Below are positions 54,901-61,684 of a DNA stretch of 64,000 nucleotides, in pieces (the stretch's first letter is position 1; each line of letters starts with the position of its first letter). A program made the translations under genes and the position numbers. Under the pieces are notes generated by a model. That model saw nothing but the letters and a program-made list of their open reading frames with translations. It was not told the origin of the DNA and did no database searches. This DNA is from Chitinophaga ginsengisegetis (lineage in GTDB: Bacteria; Bacteroidota; Bacteroidia; Chitinophagales; Chitinophagaceae), in assembly GCF_900168065.1 (NCBI RefSeq), contig NZ_FUZZ01000001.1, forward strand, positions 248,001 to 312,000, read 5' to 3'.

Positions 54901-55387
54901 CGCCGGGAATAGTTTGGCCTTTGTTATCCACTACGCGGCCGGTAATGGTAATATCCTGCTGCTGATCACCGTTGGCAGTAAGATTACTACGCTTCAGGAT
55001 AATTTTATTGGCGATGAATTCATAGTTGATTTCCAGCGGCAGCAGGATCATCTGCAGTACATCATCCAGTTTGTTATCCTTTACATTCAGGGATATTTTT
55101 TGTGCGGCTTTAATATCATCGTTGGAATACACAAAAACCAGGGAGGTTTGTGCTTCAATCTTTTCCAGTACCAGTGCAAGGCTGGCATTATCAACCTGCA
55201 GGCTGATCAGTTGGTTCATTGCCGGAGGTCTTTCCCGTTCCTTTACCGGCTGATGTTGCACCTGCCGGCGTAACCCTGCCGCATAGGCTACCTGCGCGTG
55301 CAGATCCAGCACGCTCAGCAGCGATAAGCAGATTATCAGCGACAGGAAAGGCGGACGAAAAGAAGGCTTGTATAATACCTTTCTCAT
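51905..55387 (-). CDS. SusC/RagA TonB-dependent transporter with STN signalling domain
   Basis: 1160 residues. After a signal peptide comes an STN domain (about 57-135; LALVLEKIEAQTSLVFVYSN), the part that signals to FecR, then a carboxypeptidase-regulatory-like domain (about 148-220), the TonB plug (about 235-350; GQAPNLIMQQNTAEPGAPMT, then APLVIIDGVQ and SAAIYGSQAANGVIYITTKK) and a beta-barrel to the end. It imports oligomannosides with SusD. The STN extension agrees with the sigma/FecR genes directly upstream. Confidence 0.97.
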   Translation of the reverse strand: MRKVLYKPSFRPPFLSLIICLSLLSVLDLHAQVAYAAGLRRQVQHQPVKERERPPAMNQLISLQVDNASLALVLEKIEAQTSLVFVYSNDDIKAAQKISLNVKDNKLDDVLQMILLPLEINYEFIANKIILKRSNLTANGDQQQDITITGRVVDNKGQTIPGANVRVKGMSVGTVTNAEGNYTLKIPASAANGTLVFSSVGYVSSEISISGRTSIIAMLNVDSKDLGEIVVTAYGQQKKTQVTASISTINSKDITSRPAVNMFQALQGQAPNLIMQQNTAEPGAPMTMNIRGVGSLTGNAPLVIIDGVQAGGNGLQNLNPYDVETISVLKDAASAAIYGSQAANGVIYITTKKGKKDDHPSVTYNGMYGWQMPTTLPRQMEAWQYMTLKNEALVNSGKTPQYTPGDIKSWHDRGSEPAMLTEMIRKYTPQQNHNLSLSGGGKTSSYLLSLGYLDQGNMLQNKYVPQDFYYKRYNARLNVSVDVSKYVKVSGNAAYTRSNYRTQVSDIGFLMRDAMRVPRTTAVKDTLGNWVVPPLTSNSVMALLAQGGYKLRTVDNLMGGIDVVITPADHFKINLNASGNYNIDNTATRINKFTYAPYYTTATPPLYNEMHNSEYKDLTTNVYGTVEYENTFAKHYVKGQVGVRSDAVNEGYGFRADRFGTTNLDNDWAIGGGYIPKPDGTYDYRDIGTYNDMSNPNLYALNSLFGRFNYAYNDKYLAEVTWRYDGSSKLAPGHRWQFFPAFSLGWRVTDEAFMEEVKDKIGNFKLRYSWGQVGNSNIGGFNYLSRVSINNANYAFNNSIAPGNTFSTYNDLLQWEISTMSNYGIDADFLKGALTASFDYFNKTTDGIYLFQTVPGTAGTAAPLENVGKVNNKGWELAVNYRLTTGKFHHNFGFNLADNLNKVIKFGQESVRGSDVTFIIKEGFPIASYYGYKSEGLYQNLDDIKNAPKVPFAYNQQVMPGDVRYIDRNKDGVIDENDRYIFGNPFPRYTFGFNYSVSWKNFDLTMFWQGVGKRSQFLRGDIVEAFHNNEDHAMVQHLDRWTPTNPGASYPRLTIGSADANNFAYSDYWLFDTKYLRLKNFQLGYNLPASLVSRARIQGVRVYFTSQNLITIMPKRFREIGVDPEFTQFDDKLSMSNYNPIAGRNYPNAATFAFGLDVKF

Positions 55388-55438
55388 AACGTAGTGGTGA
55401 TTAAAAATGAATAAATATTGGTGTGGGCTTGATGTTTA

Positions 55439-56452
55439 TTATTCTCCTATAACTAATGTTGAATCGGTGATGCGGTAGTGGAATGCTTTTGATTTACTGA
55501 GGTAGTACATAATATCTTCCAGGGAATTATTATGGAAAGCCCCGGTTAACCGGTACTGTTTGGGGGCATTGGCTTCAAACTCTACCCGCTTGTTGAAGTT
55601 GCGTTGCAGGCTGGCGCCGATTTCCTCCAGTGTGGCGTTTCTGAAAATAAGCCGTCCTTCTGTCCAGGCTTTATCTTCCGACCCGATGGTATTGCCTTTG
55701 ATAAGCGTACCGCTGCTGGCGGTATAGGTTACTTTTACATCCGGCGTTACCAGGATGGTATCACTGATTTTTTTAGTGCCTTCATAACGGGGAATGAAGG
55801 CCACCTTGCCTGTTACCACGGCGGTTTGCACAGGTTCATTTTCATAGGCCCGGATATTGAAAGAAGTACCCAGTACTTTGATGGTACCCTTTTTCAGGTG
55901 TACAATAAATGGACGTTTGGCGTTGGTGGCTACATCAAAAAAGGCCTCCCCTTCGAGGAAGATCTCGCGGCTGTCGCCCCGGAACTTTTCGGGGTAAGTG
56001 ATCACACTCTCCGCATTGAGCCAGATCTTACTGCCATCGGCCAGTTCAATAAACGACCGGGTAGCCTTGCCGTTACTGCGTTTCACCCATTGTTCCCGTC
56101 CGGCATCCGGTGTTTGACGTGTAGCGTTAAAAAACCAGAGGGCGCCAACCGGTAACAATATGGCAGCAGCAACAGCGGCTACCCATTTCCATCTCCCGGA
56201 TCTTTTAGGCTCCATCGGATGGATGTTAGTCGTTTGTTGTTTTATCTTAGACAGCGTCCGTTGCAGGGCCTGTTCCGTGTTTCCGGCCGACAGGTGCAGC
56301 GGATCTTTAAAATAGTGATGGAGGTGATGATATTTTTCTTTCAGTACCGGGTACTGTTCCAGCAGGGCATCCAGCTCCGCCAGTTCTGCGGGGGTTGCAG
56401 CTCCCGCCAGTTTACGGGTAACCAGTAAGACGAAATGTTCTTCGTTTATCAT
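55439..56452 (-). CDS. FecR-family anti-sigma factor
   Basis: 337 residues. A cytoplasmic N-terminal domain that binds sigma (about 1-85), one membrane helix (WVAAVAAAILLPVGALWFF, about 90-108), the FecR domain (about 125-230; RSFIELADGSKIWLNAESVI, then YPEKF and EIFLEGEAFFDV) and a C-terminal DUF4974-type domain (about 265-335; FRNATLEEIGASLQRNF). It transmits the SusC signal to the sigma factor. Confidence 0.95.
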   Translation of the reverse strand: MINEEHFVLLVTRKLAGAATPAELAELDALLEQYPVLKEKYHHLHHYFKDPLHLSAGNTEQALQRTLSKIKQQTTNIHPMEPKRSGRWKWVAAVAAAILLPVGALWFFNATRQTPDAGREQWVKRSNGKATRSFIELADGSKIWLNAESVITYPEKFRGDSREIFLEGEAFFDVATNAKRPFIVHLKKGTIKVLGTSFNIRAYENEPVQTAVVTGKVAFIPRYEGTKKISDTILVTPDVKVTYTASSGTLIKGNTIGSEDKAWTEGRLIFRNATLEEIGASLQRNFNKRVEFEANAPKQYRLTGAFHNNSLEDIMYYLSKSKAFHYRITDSTLVIGE

Positions 56453-56539
56453 AAAATGGAATCGTGTTCAGGTATAAGGACAGGTAGCGGAAGGAAAACT
56501 ACTTACAAGCGGAGAAAAAAAATTTTGAGGGGGTCGTGC

Positions 56540-57154
56540 TTAATACAACATCCGGCAGGAGATGGCCAGTAAAATGATCAGCGGGGGCAATACACCTTTG
56601 GTTTTGCCGATGGAACCCAACCCTTCATTCAGCCGGCGCATGGCGCGGAAAAGCTGCGTTTCCACGGTTCTGGGAGAGATATTGAGGATTTCCGCGACTT
56701 CCTTGTATTTGAAGCCGTCTTCCTTGATCAGCTGAAAAATGCGGCGGCATTGGGCCGGCAGCGCAGACACGATCTGGTCCATTTTAAAACGCATCTCCTT
56801 CCATTCCAGGTCGCGCTCCAGGTCGATGCTGTTACGCAGGTCGGCTGTATCCGAACCGGACAGCGGTACAATGCGCAGATGGGAATATTGCTCTAGGTAA
56901 TTGAGTGAGTGATTTTTTACAGCTACAAAAAGATATACCTCCAGGTTGGATACCTCCTCTATTTCCTTGCGGCGGTTCCAGAGCTTCACAAAAACGTCGG
57001 ACACTATTTCTTCTGCCGCTTCTCTTACATGTACATACCGGATACAGAAATGCAACAAACGGTCGTACAGATGACGGAACAAACGGGCAAATGCCTGTTC
57101 ATCATCATAACGCGCAATCTGCATCTGCCATTCACTAATCTCATCCATCTTCAT
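56540..57154 (-). CDS. ECF RNA polymerase sigma factor (PUL regulator)
   Basis: 204 residues from the ATG at 57154; a TTG at 57187 would add 11 residues and is less likely. Region 2 (about 20-90; ARLFRHLYDRLLHFCIRYVH, then AEEIVSDVFVKLW) and region 4 (about 125-180; MDQIVSALPAQCRRIFQLIK, then KEVAEILNISPRTVE) are clear. The C terminus is hydrophobic (LPPLIILLAISCRMLY), a tail seen in some Bacteroidota ECF factors. With FecR it switches on the downstream PUL when mannan is present. Confidence 0.93.
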   Translation of the reverse strand: MKMDEISEWQMQIARYDDEQAFARLFRHLYDRLLHFCIRYVHVREAAEEIVSDVFVKLWNRRKEIEEVSNLEVYLFVAVKNHSLNYLEQYSHLRIVPLSGSDTADLRNSIDLERDLEWKEMRFKMDQIVSALPAQCRRIFQLIKEDGFKYKEVAEILNISPRTVETQLFRAMRRLNEGLGSIGKTKGVLPPLIILLAISCRMLY

Positions 57155-57365
57155 GTGTATGCTAAAACGTTTTTGCTTAGTGGACAAAAAAAACGAGAAT
57201 CAGCGGTTCTCTTTTATTGTTCTGGTTGTTTATCGTGAAACTTTGGTTGACATCATTACAATGACAATGTTATAAAAAAAGATCAATATAAACAATTATC
57301 CCTGCTGATATATAAATAAATCGATATTCAATAGCGCATTTATTCAATACCAGCGGGGATTCCGC

Positions 57366-58130
57366 TTACACCCACCCTTCCTTTACCGCCTTCACCACCA
57401 GCTCGGCTGCCGATTTGATCCCTGTTTTTTTCAGCATGTTTTTACGGTGCTTGTCCACCGTAAGCTTACTGATATTTAAATGCGTGGCGATCTCCCGGCT
57501 GGGCATACTGGCCAGCACCAAACGGAGGATCTCTTTTTCTCTTTTGGTCAGGACTTCCCTGCTGGGCGTGAGCGTTTTCCTGATTTCCACATTGGTAAAG
57601 GAAGGCTCTCCATCCAGCCCTATAAAAGACAGTACCGGGCGGCCGGTGGGTTTCAGATGGGTAATATCCGTATGCACACATAAGGTGCGCAATACAGCGC
57701 CGGTTTCATCGTGCTGTATGCAGGTGGCCTGCTGCAGTATCCGCACATATTCGCCATTGGCTTTCCTCAGCCGCAGATCGTAGCGCGCTTTATACTTCAG
57801 TACTTTTTCCGGCGGCAGCCGGGAAAAGAAATCCACTGTCGCCTGCTCAAATTCGAGGAAGCCCGGTACATCTTCCGGGTGAATACGCGACATCATCTCG
57901 GTAATTGTACATTCATCCGCGTTATAACCGAGTACTTCGGATACGCCCGGATGCATGTAGTCGAGTTCTCCCCTTACCGCATTGAATATAAAATAGTAGC
58001 ACGCTCCCACCTGGAAAAAACTAAGCACCTTCTTGTGTAGTTCCATCTCCAGCGCCAGATCCGGCGGATCGTTACGCTCAGCCAGTATATTCCAGACCTT
58101 CCTGGTTTCTTCATAAATGCGAATCTTCAT
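57366..58130 (-). CDS. PAS-LuxR transcriptional regulator
   Basis: 254 residues. A PAS_3-type domain (about 35-160; MHPGVSEVLGYNADE, then VLRTLCVHTDITHLKP) and a LuxR/GerE helix-turn-helix (about 190-250; LTKREKEILRLVLASMPSRE, then HLNISKLTVDKHRKNMLKK). No receiver domain, so it probably senses a ligand or redox state directly or acts by interaction. Targets are unknown; it is not coupled to a neighbour. Confidence 0.9.
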   Translation of the reverse strand: MKIRIYEETRKVWNILAERNDPPDLALEMELHKKVLSFFQVGACYYFIFNAVRGELDYMHPGVSEVLGYNADECTITEMMSRIHPEDVPGFLEFEQATVDFFSRLPPEKVLKYKARYDLRLRKANGEYVRILQQATCIQHDETGAVLRTLCVHTDITHLKPTGRPVLSFIGLDGEPSFTNVEIRKTLTPSREVLTKREKEILRLVLASMPSREIATHLNISKLTVDKHRKNMLKKTGIKSAAELVVKAVKEGWV

Positions 58131-58210
58131 GGTACGAGGGAGATATTACAATGTAAACCGTAAACAAACCTGCTAAAAAGAGCCGTTGACGGGCATTCCC
58201 GCAACGCCAA

Positions 58211-58513
58211 CTAGCTCAGCAGATTAAAAGATACAAAAACAATTGTGATACTTATGCATATCAATGCAACCAGGAAAGTATAATCTGCCACCTGCTCCAA
58301 CCGCTCACTGTTTCTTCCATCCCTGCTTTTCAACGATAAAAAAGACAACAGGCAACTCGCCATCAACAGGATGGCGGCTATCCCGGTACAATCATCTATA
58401 ATGGTAGCATGATTAAAGTGCGCCACTTTAATGGAAGTGAGTACGATCAGGCAAAAGCCCAGCAGATTGGTAGAAGTGTTCAGTATGTGCGGCGACTTAC
58501 TTTGATTTGCCAT
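58211..58513 (-). CDS. Small integral membrane protein, hypothetical
   Basis: 100 residues with three hydrophobic segments (about 13-27, 38-56 and 75-97) and a short charged loop (SLKSRDGRNSERLEQ). No family recognised. Divergent from the thioredoxin-like gene; both start near the palindrome at 58529, so they may share control. Confidence 0.6.
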   Translation of the reverse strand: MANQSKSPHILNTSTNLLGFCLIVLTSIKVAHFNHATIIDDCTGIAAILLMASCLLSFLSLKSRDGRNSERLEQVADYTFLVALICISITIVFVSFNLLS

Positions 58514-58528
58514 AGCCCCTATATTAAA

Positions 58529-58546
58529 TGTTAATCATGATTAACA
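58529..58546. promoter_or_regulatory. 18-bp perfect palindrome, candidate operator
   Basis: TGTTAATCATGATTAACA is its own reverse complement. The half-site pattern TTAAT-N4-ATTAA resembles CRP/FNR-family operators (TTGAT-N4-ATCAA for FNR). It sits 16 nt before the 58513 start and about 60 nt before 58609, between divergent genes. Confidence 0.5.
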
Positions 58547-58557
58547 AAAGTCTTGTA

Positions 58558-58589
58558 TTGCAAATGAATAAATTTTGTTGATAGTTTAG
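58558..58589 (+). promoter_or_regulatory. Candidate promoter of the TlpA-like gene
   Basis: TTG (58558-58560), a 21-nt spacer and TAGTTTAG (58582-58589), one mismatch from TAnnTTTG. The ATG follows 20 nt later. The palindrome lies just upstream of the -33 element, a position suited to activation. Confidence 0.35.
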
Positions 58590-58608
58590 GGTCCTGATAC
58601 CAGATCTT

Positions 58609-59754
58609 ATGAAAAAAATAACACTTATAGCCCTGTGTTTGCCCGCATTCATGAACGCCCAACCCGCGAAATATATATTGAACGGCAAGCTGACCAAACA
58701 GAGCGGACCCGCCAAAGTATACCTGAACAAAGTAGTGAACGAAGCCCTGGTAGTAGATTCCGCAGTGGTACAAAATGGTGAATTCCGCTTTGAAGGCACC
58801 GTAGAAGGTCCCATCCGTGCCATGCTCATCCTCGATACCAAAGGAGGCGGCATCGATTTTATGCAGCTCCCCCCGGATGCGGATACCCGGATCTTCTTCC
58901 TGGAAGAAGGAACCACCAAAGTAGTGATCAACGAACGCGTGAGCAAAGCCCGTATCTCTTCCCCGCTCAATGAGGAAGAAATTAATTTTAATAAGTCCAT
59001 GAAATCTGTCCTGAAATCTATCCGCCAGCTTTCAAAGGAATACAACAGGGCGCCGGCCAGCAAAAAAGACGACAAAGGATTCCAGCAGCAAATGGCCCTG
59101 CGCTACCAGGTATCCTATGAAGCACAAAAGCTCCTTCAACATAAATACATCGCCGAAAATCCCAACTCCTTTTTCAGCCTTATGGCACTGGAAGAACTGG
59201 CCGGTCTGGATGTAAACCCCGACATGATAGAACCTATCTTCCTTAAACTCTCCGAAGAAATACGCAATACCACCGAAGGAAAAGCCTTTGCAGCAGAAAT
59301 TGCCCGCGCCCGGAGCCTCACGGTTGGATCAGACGCCCCCGACTTTGAAGTGCCCGACATAAACGGGAAAATGGTGAGGCTGTCCGACTTCAAAGGCAAA
59401 ACCGTATTCCTGGATTTCTGGGCCTCCTGGTGCGAGCCCTGCAGACGCGAACACCGCAAAATCCTGGAAGCCTACAAACAGTTCAAGGATAAAAACTTTA
59501 CCATTATCAGCGTGGCACTCGACCCGCCGGCCGACCGGAAATATTTGCTCGAAGCCATTAAAGAAGACAGCATGGTATGGACCAACCTCGCTGATCCTAA
59601 AATAGATAAAAACCAGGCTGCCAGGGTGTATGGCGTGAAGGCTATCCCACAGAACTTCCTGATAGATTCTACCGGCATGATCTTTAATAAAGACCTCTCC
59701 GGGGAATCACTCTACCAGCAATTAAACAGTTTACTGAACAAACAGAATGAGTAA
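58609..59754 (+). CDS. TlpA/ResA-like thioredoxin with DUF4369 domain
   Basis: 381 residues with a signal peptide (ITLIALCLPAFMNAQ). The N-terminal DUF4369 beta domain (about 22-120; YILNGKLTKQSGPAKVYLN) is followed by a helical linker and an AhpC/TSA-type thioredoxin fold (about 240-378) with the redox motif WCEPC (Cys275 and Cys278). It should reduce or isomerise disulfides of exported proteins in the periplasm. This two-domain form is common in Bacteroidota. Confidence 0.94.
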   Translation: MKKITLIALCLPAFMNAQPAKYILNGKLTKQSGPAKVYLNKVVNEALVVDSAVVQNGEFRFEGTVEGPIRAMLILDTKGGGIDFMQLPPDADTRIFFLEEGTTKVVINERVSKARISSPLNEEEINFNKSMKSVLKSIRQLSKEYNRAPASKKDDKGFQQQMALRYQVSYEAQKLLQHKYIAENPNSFFSLMALEELAGLDVNPDMIEPIFLKLSEEIRNTTEGKAFAAEIARARSLTVGSDAPDFEVPDINGKMVRLSDFKGKTVFLDFWASWCEPCRREHRKILEAYKQFKDKNFTIISVALDPPADRKYLLEAIKEDSMVWTNLADPKIDKNQAARVYGVKAIPQNFLIDSTGMIFNKDLSGESLYQQLNSLLNKQNE

Positions 59755-59765
59755 AAAGCCATACA

Positions 59766-59806
59766 TTTGCCCTTATTAGTTATAAATATAATTTATTATA
59801 AATATA
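59766..59806 (+). promoter_or_regulatory. Promoter with overlapping direct-repeat operator for the S24 regulator
   Basis: TTTG (59766-59769), a 19-nt spacer and TAATTTAT (59789-59796), close to TAnnTTTG. Two identical 11-bp repeats TTATAAATATA (59780-59790 and 59796-59806), one and a half turns apart, cover the -7 region. This is the expected arrangement for autorepression by the gene that starts at 59813. Confidence 0.5.
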
Positions 59807-59812
59807 TAATAC

Positions 59813-60559
59813 ATGGACAAACAGCCCCTGTTCTGGGCCGCTAATCTCAAATTATTACGGACACGAAAGAAGATTTCCCAACAACATTTATCTGACTTAC
59901 TTGGACTGAACCGGAACAAGATCACCGCACAGGAAAGCGGCAAAACGCGCAATCCCCGGATGGACGACCTGGCGCTGATTTCCGGCTATTTCAAAATAGA
60001 CCTGGACCTTATGGTAAAAACAGACCTGTCGCAGCTTCCGGAAGAACAGCTGCTGGAGCTGGAAGCCGGGAAGAAAGTGGATCTAACAGGCAGGCATATA
60101 CGTATTCTCCCCATTACGGTAGACAACAGCAACGAAGAAAACATGGAGTTTGTACCGGCACGCGCCAGGGCAGGCTACCGTAGCGGTTTCAGCGACCCGG
60201 CGTTTATTTCGGCATTGCCAAAATTTACCCTGCCCGGTTTACCAAGAGGCAAAACCATCCGCATGTTCCCCATCAGCGGCGACTCAATGGAGCCTATTCC
60301 GGATGGGAGTCACGTTATTGCGCAGTACCTGCAGGACTGGTCCCATTTAAAAGATAACACCGCCTGCATCCTCGTGCTGAAAGGCGGAGAAGAAGAAATT
60401 GTATTTAAAGTGGTAGGCAACCACATTAAACAAAACGGTACCTTATCGCTGCATTCACTGAACCCTCAATATGAAACAGTAACCGTAGCGATTGAAGAGG
60501 TATTGGAGATATGGACTTTCATCGGTTATATGAGCAAACAGTTCCCGGAACTGAACTAA
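59813..60559 (+). CDS. XRE/S24-peptidase transcriptional repressor
   Basis: 248 residues. An N-terminal XRE helix-turn-helix (about 10-65; LRTRKKISQQHLSDLLGLNR) and a C-terminal LexA/CI-like S24 peptidase domain (about 125-240) with GDSMEPI (Ser158) and the Lys in EEIVFKVVGNH (Lys199). A possible self-cleavage Ala-Gly is in RARAGYRSGF (120-121). Such proteins repress their own and other genes and may be released by a stress signal. No prophage lies beside it, so it is probably a chromosomal regulator. Confidence 0.92.
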   Translation: MDKQPLFWAANLKLLRTRKKISQQHLSDLLGLNRNKITAQESGKTRNPRMDDLALISGYFKIDLDLMVKTDLSQLPEEQLLELEAGKKVDLTGRHIRILPITVDNSNEENMEFVPARARAGYRSGFSDPAFISALPKFTLPGLPRGKTIRMFPISGDSMEPIPDGSHVIAQYLQDWSHLKDNTACILVLKGGEEEIVFKVVGNHIKQNGTLSLHSLNPQYETVTVAIEEVLEIWTFIGYMSKQFPELN

Positions 60560-60693
60560 ATCAACCCTGCCAGTGCAAGACTCCCCGGCGGAAGATAATG
60601 AAGCATTTCCAGCTCTTCCAGCGCCTTAATATTTTTGAACACGCCACCAGCGACCAGGATAATCCGGTCGCTGGTGGCGCGTAGAAGATCCGT
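60556..60693 (-). other. In-frame coding-like extension past the stop of the 167-residue gene
   Basis: After the TAA of the next gene the same frame stays open for 45 codons (TDLLRATSDRIILVAGGVFK, then ALEELEMLHYLPPGSLALAG) to a TAG that overlaps the stop of the S24 gene. The composition is protein-like, but a stretch of this length has a fair chance of being open at random. Could be the old C terminus of the gene or a remnant. Confidence 0.3.
60642..60679. terminator. Strong GC-rich hairpin between convergent genes
   Basis: A 14-bp perfect stem (60642-60655 with 60666-60679) with a 10-nt loop that pairs further by two bases. There is no T-run on either strand. It may block convergent transcription or be a recombination remnant. 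Confidence 0.5.
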
Positions 60694-61197
60694 TTACTTA
60701 TAATTCTCCCGGAACGCCTGCAATGCCTGTTCCATCCGGACCTTCAGCTTCTCTCCCTGCGGCCCGTCGCCGGGCTTGGCAATATGAAAAAGCGCCAGTG
60801 CATTATTTTCTTTCAGCTCCCGGCTGCCTTTGTCGCTCTCCGCTATGTGTACTACCGGGCCATCAAATTCCAGCCCGATGTAATAGTCATAGAACACGCC
60901 TTTGATAGAGCTTACCGGTGCGCTCAGGCGGTAAAGACTATAACTGTTTTCTACCGGGTAGCGGAAGGTCACCGACAGGATACCGTCTTCGCTCACGCGG
61001 AAAGACGATTCAATTTTAGCGCCCGCCTCTGTGAGATAGGATAACTCCGGCGGATATACGACGGCGGCATCGTTGAGTATTTTGGTAAATACGGCGGCGG
61101 CTTTGGCCCTGCTTCCCGGGTTGGCTGCCTGTTGCGCGAAGCTGTGAATGCTGAAAATGGTCAGCAGGATGCCGACAAATAAGTAGCGTTGTTTCAT
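60694..61197 (-). CDS. Hypothetical secreted protein
   Basis: 167 residues with a signal peptide (FVGILLTIFSIHSFAQ). The mature domain is alpha/beta with strands such as FRVSEDGILSVTFRYP and YYIGLEFDGPVVHIAESDKG. No family recognised. No operon partner; it converges with the S24 regulator. Confidence 0.62.
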   Translation of the reverse strand: MKQRYLFVGILLTIFSIHSFAQQAANPGSRAKAAAVFTKILNDAAVVYPPELSYLTEAGAKIESSFRVSEDGILSVTFRYPVENSYSLYRLSAPVSSIKGVFYDYYIGLEFDGPVVHIAESDKGSRELKENNALALFHIAKPGDGPQGEKLKVRMEQALQAFRENYK

Positions 61198-61684
61198 AGG
61201 TATAATTTCCGGATAGGTGATTTGTTTACGCCTGTAAATATAATATTTTTAAACCATATATCTATCCCCCGGAAATTGAATGATAAAATTGCCGTCTTTG
61301 TATACCTGCAGGGAGATACAGCCCTCTGTCAGACCCGCTTCTTTTTAAGATTGTTTACAATCTTTTAAATTTCATTAACAAGTTATTTTTCTCTTTCATA
61401 CTAATTTCATCCTCACATTAAGAGACCTGTGATTTGTTCAGAAAATCGATTTAGCAAAATAAGAATTTTATCAGACCAAAAGTAAATTAATAACAGAAAA
61501 AGGAGTTTATCAGGCCAGCATTCAGCTATCGGAAATAACGATGGTATTTATCAAATCAAAATCAGTCAACAACAACGCATACGTTTAGCAATATTTATTC
61601 CGGGCATAATACGTCAACCAATATCATAATAACAACTGGGTAATCAGCATTCCAGTATCATTCATCAGTTTCAAATCAATTTAC
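61198..61684. promoter_or_regulatory. Long upstream region of the second SusC gene
   Basis: 487 bp without a gene. An AT-rich stretch with one small inverted repeat, AAGATTG-TTTA-CAATCTT (61347-61364), that could be an operator or leader hairpin. No clear Bacteroidota promoter pair was found by eye. Divergent promoters for both flanking genes must lie here. Confidence 0.35.

Noticed and set aside
57155..57187. TTG start for the sigma factor at 57187
   Set aside because: The frame begins with TTG and adds residues outside the sigma domain; the ATG at 57154 is more likely.
60642..60679. Classical intrinsic terminator
   Set aside because: The stem is strong but no T-run follows on either strand, so it is listed only as a hairpin of uncertain role.
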